A DNA stretch of 54,705 nt from Chromera velia (taxonomy: Eukaryota > Sar > Chromeraceae), in NCBI GenBank assembly GCA_018398765.1, contig JAHBMJ010000148.1, forward strand, positions 1-54,705, in the 5' to 3' direction. This document shows, piece after piece, positions 11,174 through 22,005 of the stretch. The position numbers were made by a program, and so were the translations under genes. The notes beneath the pieces were generated by a model, which did not search any database, had not been told where the DNA came from, and was given only the letters and a program-made list of their open reading frames with translations. Each line of letters opens with the position of its first letter. The first letter of the stretch is position 1.

Positions 11174-13558
11174 TCATCCTCCTGAGCCCAACAGACCTAC
11201 AGTCGAAGGCGCAGCAGCGGCAGAGGCCCGGTGATGGGCCGGGATGTGCAGCATGCCACGGGGGGCTCCCGGTCGTGTGGAGTCGGGGGGGTTCGTTCCT
11301 CCTCCCCCTCCTCCCTGCATTCCCCCCATCCCCCCGACTGCCTGCTGTGTCTGTTGCTGCTGTACCCGTGGGGGCTGGGAGATGGAGGGGGCGAAGGACT
11401 GAGAGAACGGAATTCCCAGCTGCCCCCTCGCAGCAGTGGCGGCGGACGGCTGCAAGACCGACATTGAGGTCTGTGCTTGCTGCTGCTGCCGTTGTGGCTG
11501 GTGCGTGTGTTGCATGGGCACCCTGTCCTGCAGCGGATGCGGGTAGTGGTGCGGGTAGTGGTGGAGGGCGGGCACAAAAGCATCGGGTTGCTGCTGCTGG
11601 TGGGGATACTGCATCTGCTGCTGCTGTTGTTGTTGGGCGAATTGGGATTGTTGGTGCGGCTGGTGCTGCTGAGGGTGCTGTGGGGGCATTTGTGCATAAG
11701 CAGTGGGAGGATGTTGTCTCGGGTCGGCAGCTGTCGTGGGGGCACGGGAGGAGAGACCCCATGCTCCTCCTCCTCCTGTGGCTGTGGCGGCAGCATTGGG
11801 TGGGTGGAAGGCGGAACCTGGGAGTTGCTGTTGCTCCTGTAAGGTTTGAGAGCGGCCGTTGGGGGCGTGAGGGGGGAAGCCGGCAGAGGGTTGAGGTGGC
11901 TGCATGCGGGTCTGGGCGTACTGCGCTTGCTGCTGGTTTTGGTACATGTGGGGATGCGGGTATACGTTCCCGTATTGGTCTTGGTAGTATTGGTGGTATG
12001 GGTAAGCTGCACCACTATAATTTGCACTATTGTAGGCTGGAAAGACTGGCTGCCCGTGTCTGTAGACGGCACCGCCCACCTGGATGTACTGCCCCCCAGA
12101 GTAGTGCACAATGTGCTGCTGCTGCTGCTGTGTTTTTGGCTCTGGAGAAAGACAGGTTTTCGTTCCGTAGGGACACACTACAGACATGTTCGTGCTGCAA
12201 GCAGCAAGAAAGAAGGGGAAGCGGGGGGGGAAAGGAAGGTATTGCGTACACCCAAAAAGACGCAATATAAATGGGCACGCTGTGCAGACGCGGAGGAAGA
12301 ATAAGCAGGAACAACAGGAGACGTACAGCAGTACAGAAGAAGAGAGCGAACTCAACAAAACAAGAGAAGGAAATCATTTCACGAAAATCAACAAAGACAA
12401 AGAAGACCAGAGGTGGAATAAACTGAACAGTAGAAAACAATCGGGAGGGAAAAGAGAGATCACGGGCTATCCCTTTTCTCGTTGCACCTGCACATCCGTG
12501 CGCTTCTCTGATTGTGTCTCTTCGCCTTGTTTTGTTTGTGTGCTTGTTTCTGACTCAGCTTTCTTTCTTTCTTTCTTTCTTCCTTCGATAGGCATGCAAC
12601 CGACCGATTCAGGAGGATCTTTGCTGTAATCGCCAGACCAACGCTCTGTGGAAAGTCCACAATCCTCCTGCCCTCCATGGCGGCCTCTAGAGAGGCTCGG
12701 TCATGGTACTGCATCAGAGTGTCCGTTTCTGGAACTCCCTCTGTCGTCGCCAGAAGCTGTCTTCTCCTCATCTCCCGCTTCATCGGCGAGGCTTCGTTGA
12801 ACGACCAATCGATGGACGTGGGAATCAGATCCCTGTTGACGGGCAGCTGCTTCAACCAGGAGGGAAGGAGATCCAGCTCCACGAATCTCTCACCTTCTTT
12901 TCGCTCCTTCCGTTTCGGTGGAAGCTGGGCTGCTGAAGGCAGGCAGGAAGACACGCAGTGCAAAAACTTTCAAAAACGTATAATTCTATCAATTGTTGAA
13001 CGCAGGCGATGTGAAACACACCACATATACCACGAACAGCGTTTCTATCGAGCGATGGTTGCATGGAGACTCGAGTGCAGAGACAAACTTTGTGCAGAAG
13101 AGTGCCAAATTTGCATGGACGGGACATAATTAGATGAGGCACTGTCGAAACAGGCAGGCATAGAAAACGAGGGAGACTGTAAATTACACGCACACACACA
13201 GAAAAAAGGCGGCTACTCTCTTCCTGCGGCATTGGTTGGTTTTGTCTTTCTTCCGCAGACTGACCCGACTGCTCAGGGACGGTCTGTATGTGGAACCCTA
13301 TGGATCCCACGGGGTCGATCTGCTCCCTCTCCCCTTGCTGCTGCTGCTGCTTCTGGGCAGAAGACGACGAAGCAGCAGTTGCAGAAGCCCCAGCAGAGGA
13401 GGAGGAAGAGCGATTTTCAGTGGGCAAACAGACGGAGGAGAAGATGTGACTCTTCCAACCTCCAGGGGGAGTGGGGGGGGGAGGGCGTTCGATCAGGTCC
13501 ATTTGCTTCAGAAGGGACAGAACCAGGGGACCTCGCTCTGCACGCAAAAATGCACACA

Positions 13559-13616
<58 letters not shown>

Positions 13617-16600
13617 TGCAGCCACACACGCGATAATGCACGCACGCACACACACATACATGCTGCGGACACACTCACATACCAACCTACACAGATTGTA
13701 AGCCTTCAAATTCCCTTCATTCACAGACAAGCAGAACAAAGAAAAGAAAGAGAGATCCAGTACAGATGCATGGACAGGCAAATAGAAAACTGTCCCGTGA
13801 AGATTGTAAAAAGGGCTGTCACAAGCCCTCGCCACAGACCCCCCCCCTTCCAAGTCACTGACCCTTAGCGATTCTTTTCACCTCCTCCAACGGACGGAAG
13901 ATGAACGCAGCGTGCAGATCATCAGGCGTCCCCCCGTGCAAGAATTCTTCCAACAAGGGCACCCCGGTGTCGTACTTGTACTGCAGAGGCACCCTCTCAT
14001 TCGGGAACAGACGTGCCGTCTGTGCCCGTACAGTGGGAGCTGCCGCTGGAGTTGCTGCTGTACCTTTCTTTGGGGTGCTCGCAGATTCTGCCCTCCTCTT
14101 GTCCTTGTCTTCCTTTTCCCCTGCAGCGAGGGAGTGCAGTTGCACATAGAAAAAACATAAGATGAGAGATGGGAACGGCCAGAAGATATGCATAATAAAT
14201 GCTTGCTCGAGGGCAGACAGAAAACGCAAACGAAGGGCTTCCGACAGAGACCCACAAAGATACCGGATGAGAAGTGCAGAGGTAGCAAAAAGGCTGGACG
14301 CAAGAAAACCACGACTACAATAGCTGAATGAGTCGATGCAAAGAGTTGCAAAGGGAGAAACAGACGAACATAAAAGGAAAAACGGTTGACACGTCAGTAT
14401 AGTGTGACGCTCGCACACACCTCCTGTCTGTGCCTGTGCCTTCGAAGGAGTCCCACTCGGTGTCCCTCCCGATCGCCCCGTCTGTAGATCCGCCCCTTTT
14501 CCCGCGGTCGTCCTCATAGGAGGGGCGAAGGAGTGCATGCTCGCGGAGGGCTGCACATGCAACCACATTCATGAAAAAGTACACACACCTAAACACACAC
14601 ACGCACACACACACACACAGAGCAACCGACAGTGAAAAGACACAAGGGCACTTTTGAGTCTCAGATTACACTGAGAGAAGCACACACTGACAAGCGTACA
14701 CACGTTCTCCACACACACTGACTCAAAATGCACCGAAAGAAGAGCAGAGACAATTTGAGTTGAGGAGAATGGCAGAAGGAAGAGGTTCTTCTCGCTGCTC
14801 TCATGGCTGTCGACGGGCTTTGTTTCTTTCTTCTTTCCAGTTTGCGCGTGTTCAGCCACCTCCCTTCTCTCTATCCTTCAATTTTCCGCTCTCTGTGCCC
14901 CCCCTTTTTTCTGAGGCTCTTACCCACCCTCTTTTTGTCCTCTTGAGGATCTCTGCGCCTCTCCGTTGCTGCCACCAGCTGATGCGCTGCGGGGGGGCTC
15001 GCCTTCTTGCGGTTCGGGTCCATCAACGACGGCGAGGCAGGCTGCAAAGAGAGAGGGAAAGAGAGAAGCAAACCAACAAATACATACGCCGTCTTTACGT
15101 TCTTGCATGCATGTTCTTGGTCTTGATTCGCACAGATAGACAGAATTTAGAGACGGATATGAAATGAGAAAAGGCAGGCCATCTTCGGAAGGAAGCCAAG
15201 GGAAGGGAGCAAATGAATGAAAAGGACGGACGACTCGATCATCATCCAGGGAGGGAGGGGCGCTTGAGTCAAATCATGCATGCAATCTTCCCCCCCCCCT
15301 TCGATTACTCTTTACTTTCCTCTCACAGGCACACCATTCACATCCCTTCCACAACTCTTCACTGACCGACACACAAAGAGCAACAACAGACGAAAAGGCA
15401 AACCAAGAAAGTCTGCAGCAACCATGCAACCCAGCAAAGAAAAAGGTGGCAGAAAGGAAGGAATGAGGGACACAGACAGACCCTCTGTTGCTGTTGCTGC
15501 TGTGCCTGCTGGAAGTGCTGCACGGGGACTGGCACCGGAAGGGCCCCGCTGTGGAGAAGAGGAAACGGAATGGGGGCCCCTTTCCCCGAGAGTTCTAAAG
15601 GGAGAGGCAGGGGGGTCCTCAAGACTGACGACGACGCGTGGTCGCTCCCCCTCGGCCTCTCCGAGATGGCAGGAGCGATCCGTGGAGGCGAGGTCGTGTG
15701 TCTCTCCTTCGGATGCAGGTACGAGGGAGTACCTCTCTCTGTGGGTGATTTGGACATTCCAGCCTGCAAGAGGGATGAAAAAAGACAAAGAACAGGAAGG
15801 AAAAGGAAGGCTGGTAAGCTTTTTGTGTGTTGATTGGGGCTCGAGCAAGCAAAGCATCTTCAGGGCTTTCTTGGAAGAGCCTTTTCTCTCTTTGTATCCT
15901 CCAGCCTCGATACATCCATCTTCACAATTTGAGGAATGTGTCCGAGTGGCAACATCCAGGGAGAGAGATGGATACAGGCGGAAAAAGGCTTTCTGGTTGT
16001 CTTTTTCTTTCACAAACAATTGCACAAACAGACACACGCAGGCAGACTTTTGTTTTTTTTTTTGCAGGCTCATCAACCGACCGCATGGGAAGAAGCAGAG
16101 TGTCTCTGTTTGCTCTGCGGGTCAACTGGGGGGCTGGAGGTGCCCATCGCAGTCTTCTTCTTCTCCTTCTGCCTCTCTGATGCCTCCTCCTCTGCTGTAC
16201 CTGCACCTGCTGCTGCTGCACGGGCAGACGACGAGGCTGGCGTCGGAGCGGGGGCACCCTGAGGGGGGGAGGCACGGACAGGGTGGGGGAAGGGAGAGCC
16301 AGGGCGCGTGGGGTGGAGTACGTGCGCGTAGGGAGGGGGCTGCGTTTGCGCTTGCTTTGCTTGTTGGGCAGGGCCAGTCCTGGAGGGAAGCACGGGAGCA
16401 GAGGGGTTCTTTGAGGCGGTCCTGTGGACGTCAGCAGAAAAGGCGGTCACGGGGTTGGGGGTGGAATCCACAACAGCCTTTGAGGGATTGGAATGGGGGG
16501 GGCTCTGGCTTGACTGAATTTTGAATGAGGAAGGAGGGGAGGAACGATTGATGACCTCTCTTTCTCTTTCCTCCTTTTCCTTCAGCCTGTGCTTTTCCTT

Positions 16601-19206
16601 TTCCCTTTCTTTTTCCTTCTTGGGCTTTGTGAAACCGTCCGCTTGAGGCTGAGCGTCATGAGAGGGAGAGGATTCTTTGTGGAGACTGAGCGATATCTCT
16701 TTTTTGGATCCCTTTTGCTTCATGGCCGAGGAGCCTTTTTCTCTTTGGTCGGATTCCTTCTCTTTCTCTCTCCCCCCCTTTTCAACGTTGGTGATCGAAA
16801 TGGAAGCGCCCGGCTCCTCGCCTCCCGAGGAGGGGGTGGGGAGGACTTTGGGTGTCGTGTCGGCAGCAGTGGCTGTGGCAGTCACGGTTTCATCAGAGGA
16901 GGAGCCTGGGTCTTCCTTCTCTTTCTGTCTGTCTCTCTCCTTTTCTTTCTCAGCAGGGAGGCCAGGCTGAGTCTGGTTCTTGGACACAGCGTTGGAACTT
17001 CCATTGGAAGGGGGAGGCTCTGCAGAGAGATGATCGATGTGATCAGGAAAGAAAGAATGTTCGAAGGGGAGTTGGTGATGTGGGAGACGTGGAAGGAAAG
17101 TATTTTGCCTGGGACGAAGGAAGGGGAAGGGGCCAATTTGCACATTCCAGACGGGAAACAGGACAATGGAAGACAGGAGAAGCCTTTCAGGTACGGGCAC
17201 TTGTCGGCATGCGTGGAGTGTTCATAGAAAGCGAAAGTGGCATGCATGGCGTTTCACCGACTGCGCAAAGCCATGCAAAGGTCGTCAAACATATAAGAGA
17301 GGCAGAGAGAGCGAGAGAGAGGCAGAGAGAGCGAGAGAGAGGCAGAGAGCCGTGATGCCAGAAGTACCAACCTTGTGGGCGGCCTTTTTGTTTTTCGGCT
17401 TGACTCTCCCCCTTGTCCTTTTCCTTTTCCTGGCTGCTGCTGAGGAGATTCAACGAAACGTTGGCGCCGGCCGGCAGCTTTCTGGTGCTGGACGCTCCTC
17501 CCGCCATGATCAAATTTCTCCGCGAGACCCCGTCTCTGCCAAGTGGCCCCCCTCTCCTATCCCTCTCTCTCTGGTCGCTCAGAACGGGAGTGAGGGGCTT
17601 TGCAGAGGGACCCATGGTTGGTGCACCGCTAACAGAAGAAACAGCAGCAGCCACAGAAGACCTCTCTCTGTCCTTTGTTCCAGACTGGTGTTTCTGTCCC
17701 GCCCCCCCGCTTCTCGGAAGATGGTCGTCTCGTACCGATGCCGTTCCTTGAGTCGAAGCCTGCAGAAAGAAAGAAAAAAAGAAAAGAAAGAAAGAAAGAA
17801 AGAAAGAAAGGAAGGCACGTGGGCAGAAAGTGTGTGCGGGAAAGAGGAGGGTAGACGGGTGGAGACGAAGTGTGAGGCCAATCGCGGTTGCATGCTACCA
17901 ACATGTGTTACGATGTGTGTCGTGCTTCGTCATTCGCAAAAGATGCGGGCTCGTAATCGAAACCAGAAAGGGCGACGAGCAATCACAGGAAAGAGTGAAC
18001 GGGCAAGGATAACAGAAAGGAAGGAACGCAAGGCGCAGCAAGAAAAGAGGGAACGATGCAAAAGGAGGGAAGGAGAGAAGGAATAAAGGAGGCGAGGACA
18101 CGGAAAGAAAGCACAAAAAAAAAGAGAAAAGCCGTCTGATCACTCACCCGGAGAGGCTTGCCGCTCCGTCCCCCTCGCTCTCCTTCTTCGACTTCTGCCT
18201 TTTCCCTCTCCTGGACCCCCCTTCTCCCCGCTCCCCCCGCCTCAGAACCGGAGGACCTCGGCAGTCTGTCTCTTTCCTTCTGACTGTTATGAGACGTCCT
18301 CCCTCCCCCCTCTCTGTGTCCTTGGGAGCCCGACCGCAGAGGAGCACTGGGAGAAGCAGACTCTGCTATCAAAGAGGACCTCTCTCCTCGAAGGCCCGAA
18401 ACCCCTGTCTGCCCCACCACCTTCCTCTCCCTTTCCTTCCCGACGCCTGTTGCTGCCGGCTTCAGAGTGATGTGGGACGCCGCCCCTCTTGCCCCAGGTC
18501 CCCTTGAGGTCATTAAGGAATGTCCACCACCCGAGAGACCTCCAGAAAGACCATGCATGCCCCCAGAACCTCTGCTAGACACCAACCCCCCCGTCTCCTT
18601 CCCATGTCTGAGGGGCACTGGCATCACGGGCCCCCCAGCAGACGATTCCTTGATAGGAGGACTGCGCGCTCGAAGGGCCGCAGACCCCAGAGCGAGCTTA
18701 CGTGTTCCGGTCGCCGGCCCCTGCAGAGAGAGAGAGGGTGAGGAGAAAATGACGCACAAATGAATCCTGTGGATTCAAACAACTTCCTTCAGACCGTGCA
18801 CGACTGAATCCCCAAGTCCGCATTCACTCTCAGTCAGGTAGACGTATACACCAAAGGCACCATACAGGTAGAGGTAGTGCACTTTTCGGCACACGGACCT
18901 TTCCTTCTTTCCCTTCCTTCTCTCCTTTTGCTCCCGACAAGTGATACGCCGACGCTGCGCCTGAGGGTGCCGAGGCCCTGGCAGTCCCCGAAGATTTCAG
19001 GAGAGGCCGCGGCCCGGCATTGGCCCCCCGCTGCAACAAGGCATAAGCACACCACCAGACAAAGCACACGAGTTGGATGAACTCCTCAAAAAAAGGAAAA
19101 AGGCACGAGCAAACAACAGTCTCTATTTGTTGTCTCCAAAGCTGTTGTTGCGCACAGATTTAGGAGAGCAACTTACAGCTTCCGGTTTCTTGGCAAAGGA
19201 TGCCAT
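11174..19206 (-). CDS. Unrecognised 1,488-residue Q/P/S-rich protein, 12 exons
   Basis: Exons on the complement, 5' to 3': 19206-19177, 19030-18899, 18720-18148, 17759-17372, 17019-16082, 15763-15482, 15041-14928, 14550-14421, 14120-13863, 13537-13265, 12932-12605, 12194-11174. All phases agree, giving 4,467 nt including the stop. The start is MASFAKKPEA, with A at -3 and G at +4. The N-terminal two thirds are low-complexity (G/S/R, then a long K/E charged stretch KPKKEKEREKEKHRLKEKEE, then P/Q). Two ordered patches stand out: one around YKYDTGVPLLEEFLHGGTPD, and one with FVELDLLPSWLKQLPVNRDL and the following ~75 residues. The C-terminal 340 residues are Q/H/Y/P-rich and prion-like. I find no RRM, MIF4G, Lsm, KH or PAM2 match. 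The composition suggests an RNP-granule or translation scaffold, which is inference. It is transcribed divergently from the RNB-helicase gene. Confidence 0.75.
13557..13617. repeat. (AC)n(AG)n compound microsatellite in intron
   Basis: ACACAC followed by AGAGAG on the plus strand, so the sense strand of the minus gene reads CT then GT. It lies in the intron between exons 13537-13265 and 14120-13863. Confidence 0.95.
14585..14622. repeat. (AC)n microsatellite in intron
   Basis: AC-rich run with CG interruptions in the intron upstream of exon 14550-14421 (minus gene). It reads GT on the sense strand. Confidence 0.85.
17290..17350. repeat. (GA)n tandem repeat in intron
   Basis: Three near-identical GCAGAGAGAGCGAGAGAG units in the intron between exons 17759-17372 and 17019-16082. 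They read CT-rich on the sense strand. Confidence 0.85.
17766..17815. repeat. (GAAA)n microsatellite in intron
   Basis: GAAAGAAAG run directly upstream (minus sense) of exon 17759-17372. On the sense strand it forms a CTTT tract next to the TGCAG acceptor, so it may serve as the polypyrimidine tract. Confidence 0.9.
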
Positions 19207-20402
19207 TCTATCCACAACCAAGAAAGCAGCTCCTCCACTTGTGCTTGCTTATGCAATCTTTGAGCGATGTTGATGGTCCAAAAAAGAGGAAAGCACACAG
19301 GAGCTGACACAAAATCACACCTTCAGAACCGTGCTGCTCAGTCTGATACGAACATCTCAAACAGCAAAAATTGACAGGGTTGTGGTCGCATGAATGGAAA
19401 GACGGCACACCACGCATTTAAACATATAGGAGCTGCAGGACGTCACAAGAGATGCAACCCGTTACATCCCGTAACTGCCACCACTTGCCATGCACCTCGA
19501 TCGAGCTGAACATCGATGATCATCGATGCATGACAGAACATCGATCTCAGTGTGGCAACTGGCGGGGTTCATGCAGTGCAATCATTGCATGTGGCGGCGC
19601 GCAAGATTTTGTCCCCATATGCACGTAAACGTATAGGCGTCGCCATGCGTCGCCCCATCGCGCCACATGCATGCATCGATCGATCGCGCGATATCGCGCG
19701 CCCCTCGCATGCATATATCGCGATATAGCTCGGGGAGGTCGGAGACGCCGTCTCCTCTGACGCGTGACTTCCAAATCGAATTGTGTGGCAGTCTGATCAT
19801 GTCACAGGCCCAAAGAGGGCACCAAAATTCAACCTCCAGACTCGCAGCACGAGCGAAGCTGTATGTACAGTGTCGATCCTTGCACTGACTTTCTTTTTCA
19901 CTCACCTTTGAGAATCGCGTCAGGTGGTCGAATGCAAGCCTCACTTTGATCAGGCCTTTTTTGTGCGTGCCGACAGATCATCATATCGTCTTCGGTTTGG
20001 ACCTTCGTGGTCTTTCGTAGCGCTCACACAGTGCGCTATTAATACTCTTTGTCTGGCCTGCATCACCCGTCGAGTCACGTTTTTCCTAGCTAGTGTCAGT
20101 CAAACGATCCGGGCGAAATGGTTTGCTTCCCCTTTCTCGTGGGTGCGTTTGGGGCTGTCAAACAGAGATAGGGAGGGGAGGGGGGTGCTTCATTCATGCT
20201 CAAGTGCCAGCTCTTCTGTCTGCTATGCCACATAGTTCTTCTGTCTCCTGGTCGTCCACAGCTGGTCTTCTTGTGTCCCTGCTTGACTGCAGAGATTAGG
20301 AGTAAAAGCCAATGAGAACCGCGAGCCTTGACCAGTGTCAAGCAGACTGAGTGAGTGCTCTGAGTAGTGAAGAAGGAAAGATCGAAAGAAGACAGCAGCA
20401 CC
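19207..20402. promoter_or_regulatory. 1.2-kb divergent intergenic region
   Basis: Start codons at 19,206 (-) and 20,403 (+) face away from each other, so both promoters should lie here. Notable palindromes are ATCGATGATCATCGAT near 19,512 and a cluster at 19,668-19,730 with TGCATGCATCGATCGATCGC, GCGATATCGCGC and TATCGCGATA. No gene is recognised inside. A shared or bidirectional promoter is inference. TGCATGCA also occurs upstream of the 7,055 gene. Confidence 0.45.
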
Positions 20403-20925
20403 ATGGATCTGCGGGCGGAGCCTGGACAGGTTTTGGGGGATTTGGGGGACGAGGAGGAGATGCAGGAAGCCTTCGATCAGCAGTCTGACGGTCAGAGCGT
20501 GGACTCACAAGACGAGGAAGGGGACGATAGGGGAGAGAGAGAAAGAAGGTTGCAGAATGGCAGAGAACGGGTTCGGGTTGTGGCAGGCCAGGATGGGGAG
20601 CCTGGTGGTCCTGTGCGTCATCCATATCAGCCGTATATGAAGGAAGAGGAGTGTGAAAAACTGGTCGCACACTCACGAAAACTGAGTTTTCCCATGCCGT
20701 TTCCCCCCCCTGGTGCTGGGGGCTCTTCGTCTTCTGCCTCTGCTGCCTTCATAACTCCCACAAAGGAGCTGGAGGGTTTGATCGAGGGAATGAACAAACT
20801 CCTGGTGGGCGCCGTTTGCCGGGGCCCCCTGAAGGTGGTCTCTTCCTCGGACAGCGAATTTCGAGTAGCAAAGGTCAGTCAGACTTGGAGAGACAGACAG
20901 ACGGACAGATAGATACAGGTAGACC

Positions 20926-20980
<55 letters not shown>

Positions 20981-21021
20981 CGACCGACCGACCGACCGAC
21001 CGACCGACCGACCGACCGACC

Positions 21022-21052
<31 letters not shown>

Positions 21053-21973
21053 CGACAGACAGACACAGACAGACAGACCGACAGACAGACGCACCGACCG
21101 GCTGCGCGACCCACGAACCCACTGACGGACTTGTTCATACACCCCTCCACACACACTCACACACAGGGGGAGAGAGAGAACAAGAGAGGGAAACTTCTAT
21201 GCCTTGCAAGGGTCTCGCTTGGATTCCGATTCCCATCCATCATGCCCGCTCCCACTCAGTCTTCTTTCCTCTATGACGTTCACTCAACGAGAAACGTTTC
21301 TCGCCCGTCCAACTTCACTGGATGAAGAGACAGATGATCTATGGATGACCCTTGGTGGCACTGGACCCGACTTTCTTTGCATTTTATGGGATAACGAAGG
21401 TGAGTGCCTGCCTGCCTGCAGTCGTTTGTGACTGTGACTGAAGGACCGGAGTTTCTCCTGAATCGCCACATTTCAGTTTTGGGGCTCCCTGACAGGAATA
21501 GAGCGTGGCCGGGAGATATCGTGGTGGTCTCGGTGAGTCAATTTTCCTCCTCCTACTCTTGTTCTTCGCTTACTTGTCCTTGTGCTTCTGCCTCCTGTCT
21601 CTCCTCTGCTGTGATTCCACTTGAAAAAGCTTTAGGTTTATATTTCTCCTATGGCTTGCCAAGAGAGCCGAGAAAGGACAGCAATGAAAGAAGGAAGCGA
21701 ACAAGAAATGACAGTCGGACAGAAAGGGTGAACGCTAGAGCTTGAGAAACAGGGTGATCTCTATTCTTTCCTGTCCTTTTTTCGAATGTGCTTCCACTCA
21801 GATTTTGGCTGTGGAGGTGTCCCGCTCTTTCCTTGACAAGCGGAGGGCGGCGTCCGATGGACAAAGGGGTCAGTCTGTCTGTCTGTCTGTCTGCATGCGC
21901 CTCCCTCTTCGACTTTAATTTCCTCCCTCTTTCCCTTCCTCCTCTTCCTCTCTCCCCCCGGTCCCCCCCTTTG

Positions 21974-22005
<32 letters not shown>

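Noticed and set aside
10738..12270. 510-codon plus-strand open frame
   Set aside because: It lies antisense over the Q-rich last exon of the minus-strand gene. CAG/CTG-rich DNA leaves all frames open. The minus-strand model has matching splice phases over 12 exons and this frame has no supporting signals.
15280..16524. 414-codon plus-strand open frame
   Set aside because: Antisense shadow of exons 15763-15482 and 17019-16082 of the minus-strand gene. Low-complexity sequence without domain character.
20816..21325. Open frames with [11 protein letters not shown] or SVGRSVGRS repeats
   Set aside because: They are translations of the intronic AGAC/CGAC array in different frames and strands.
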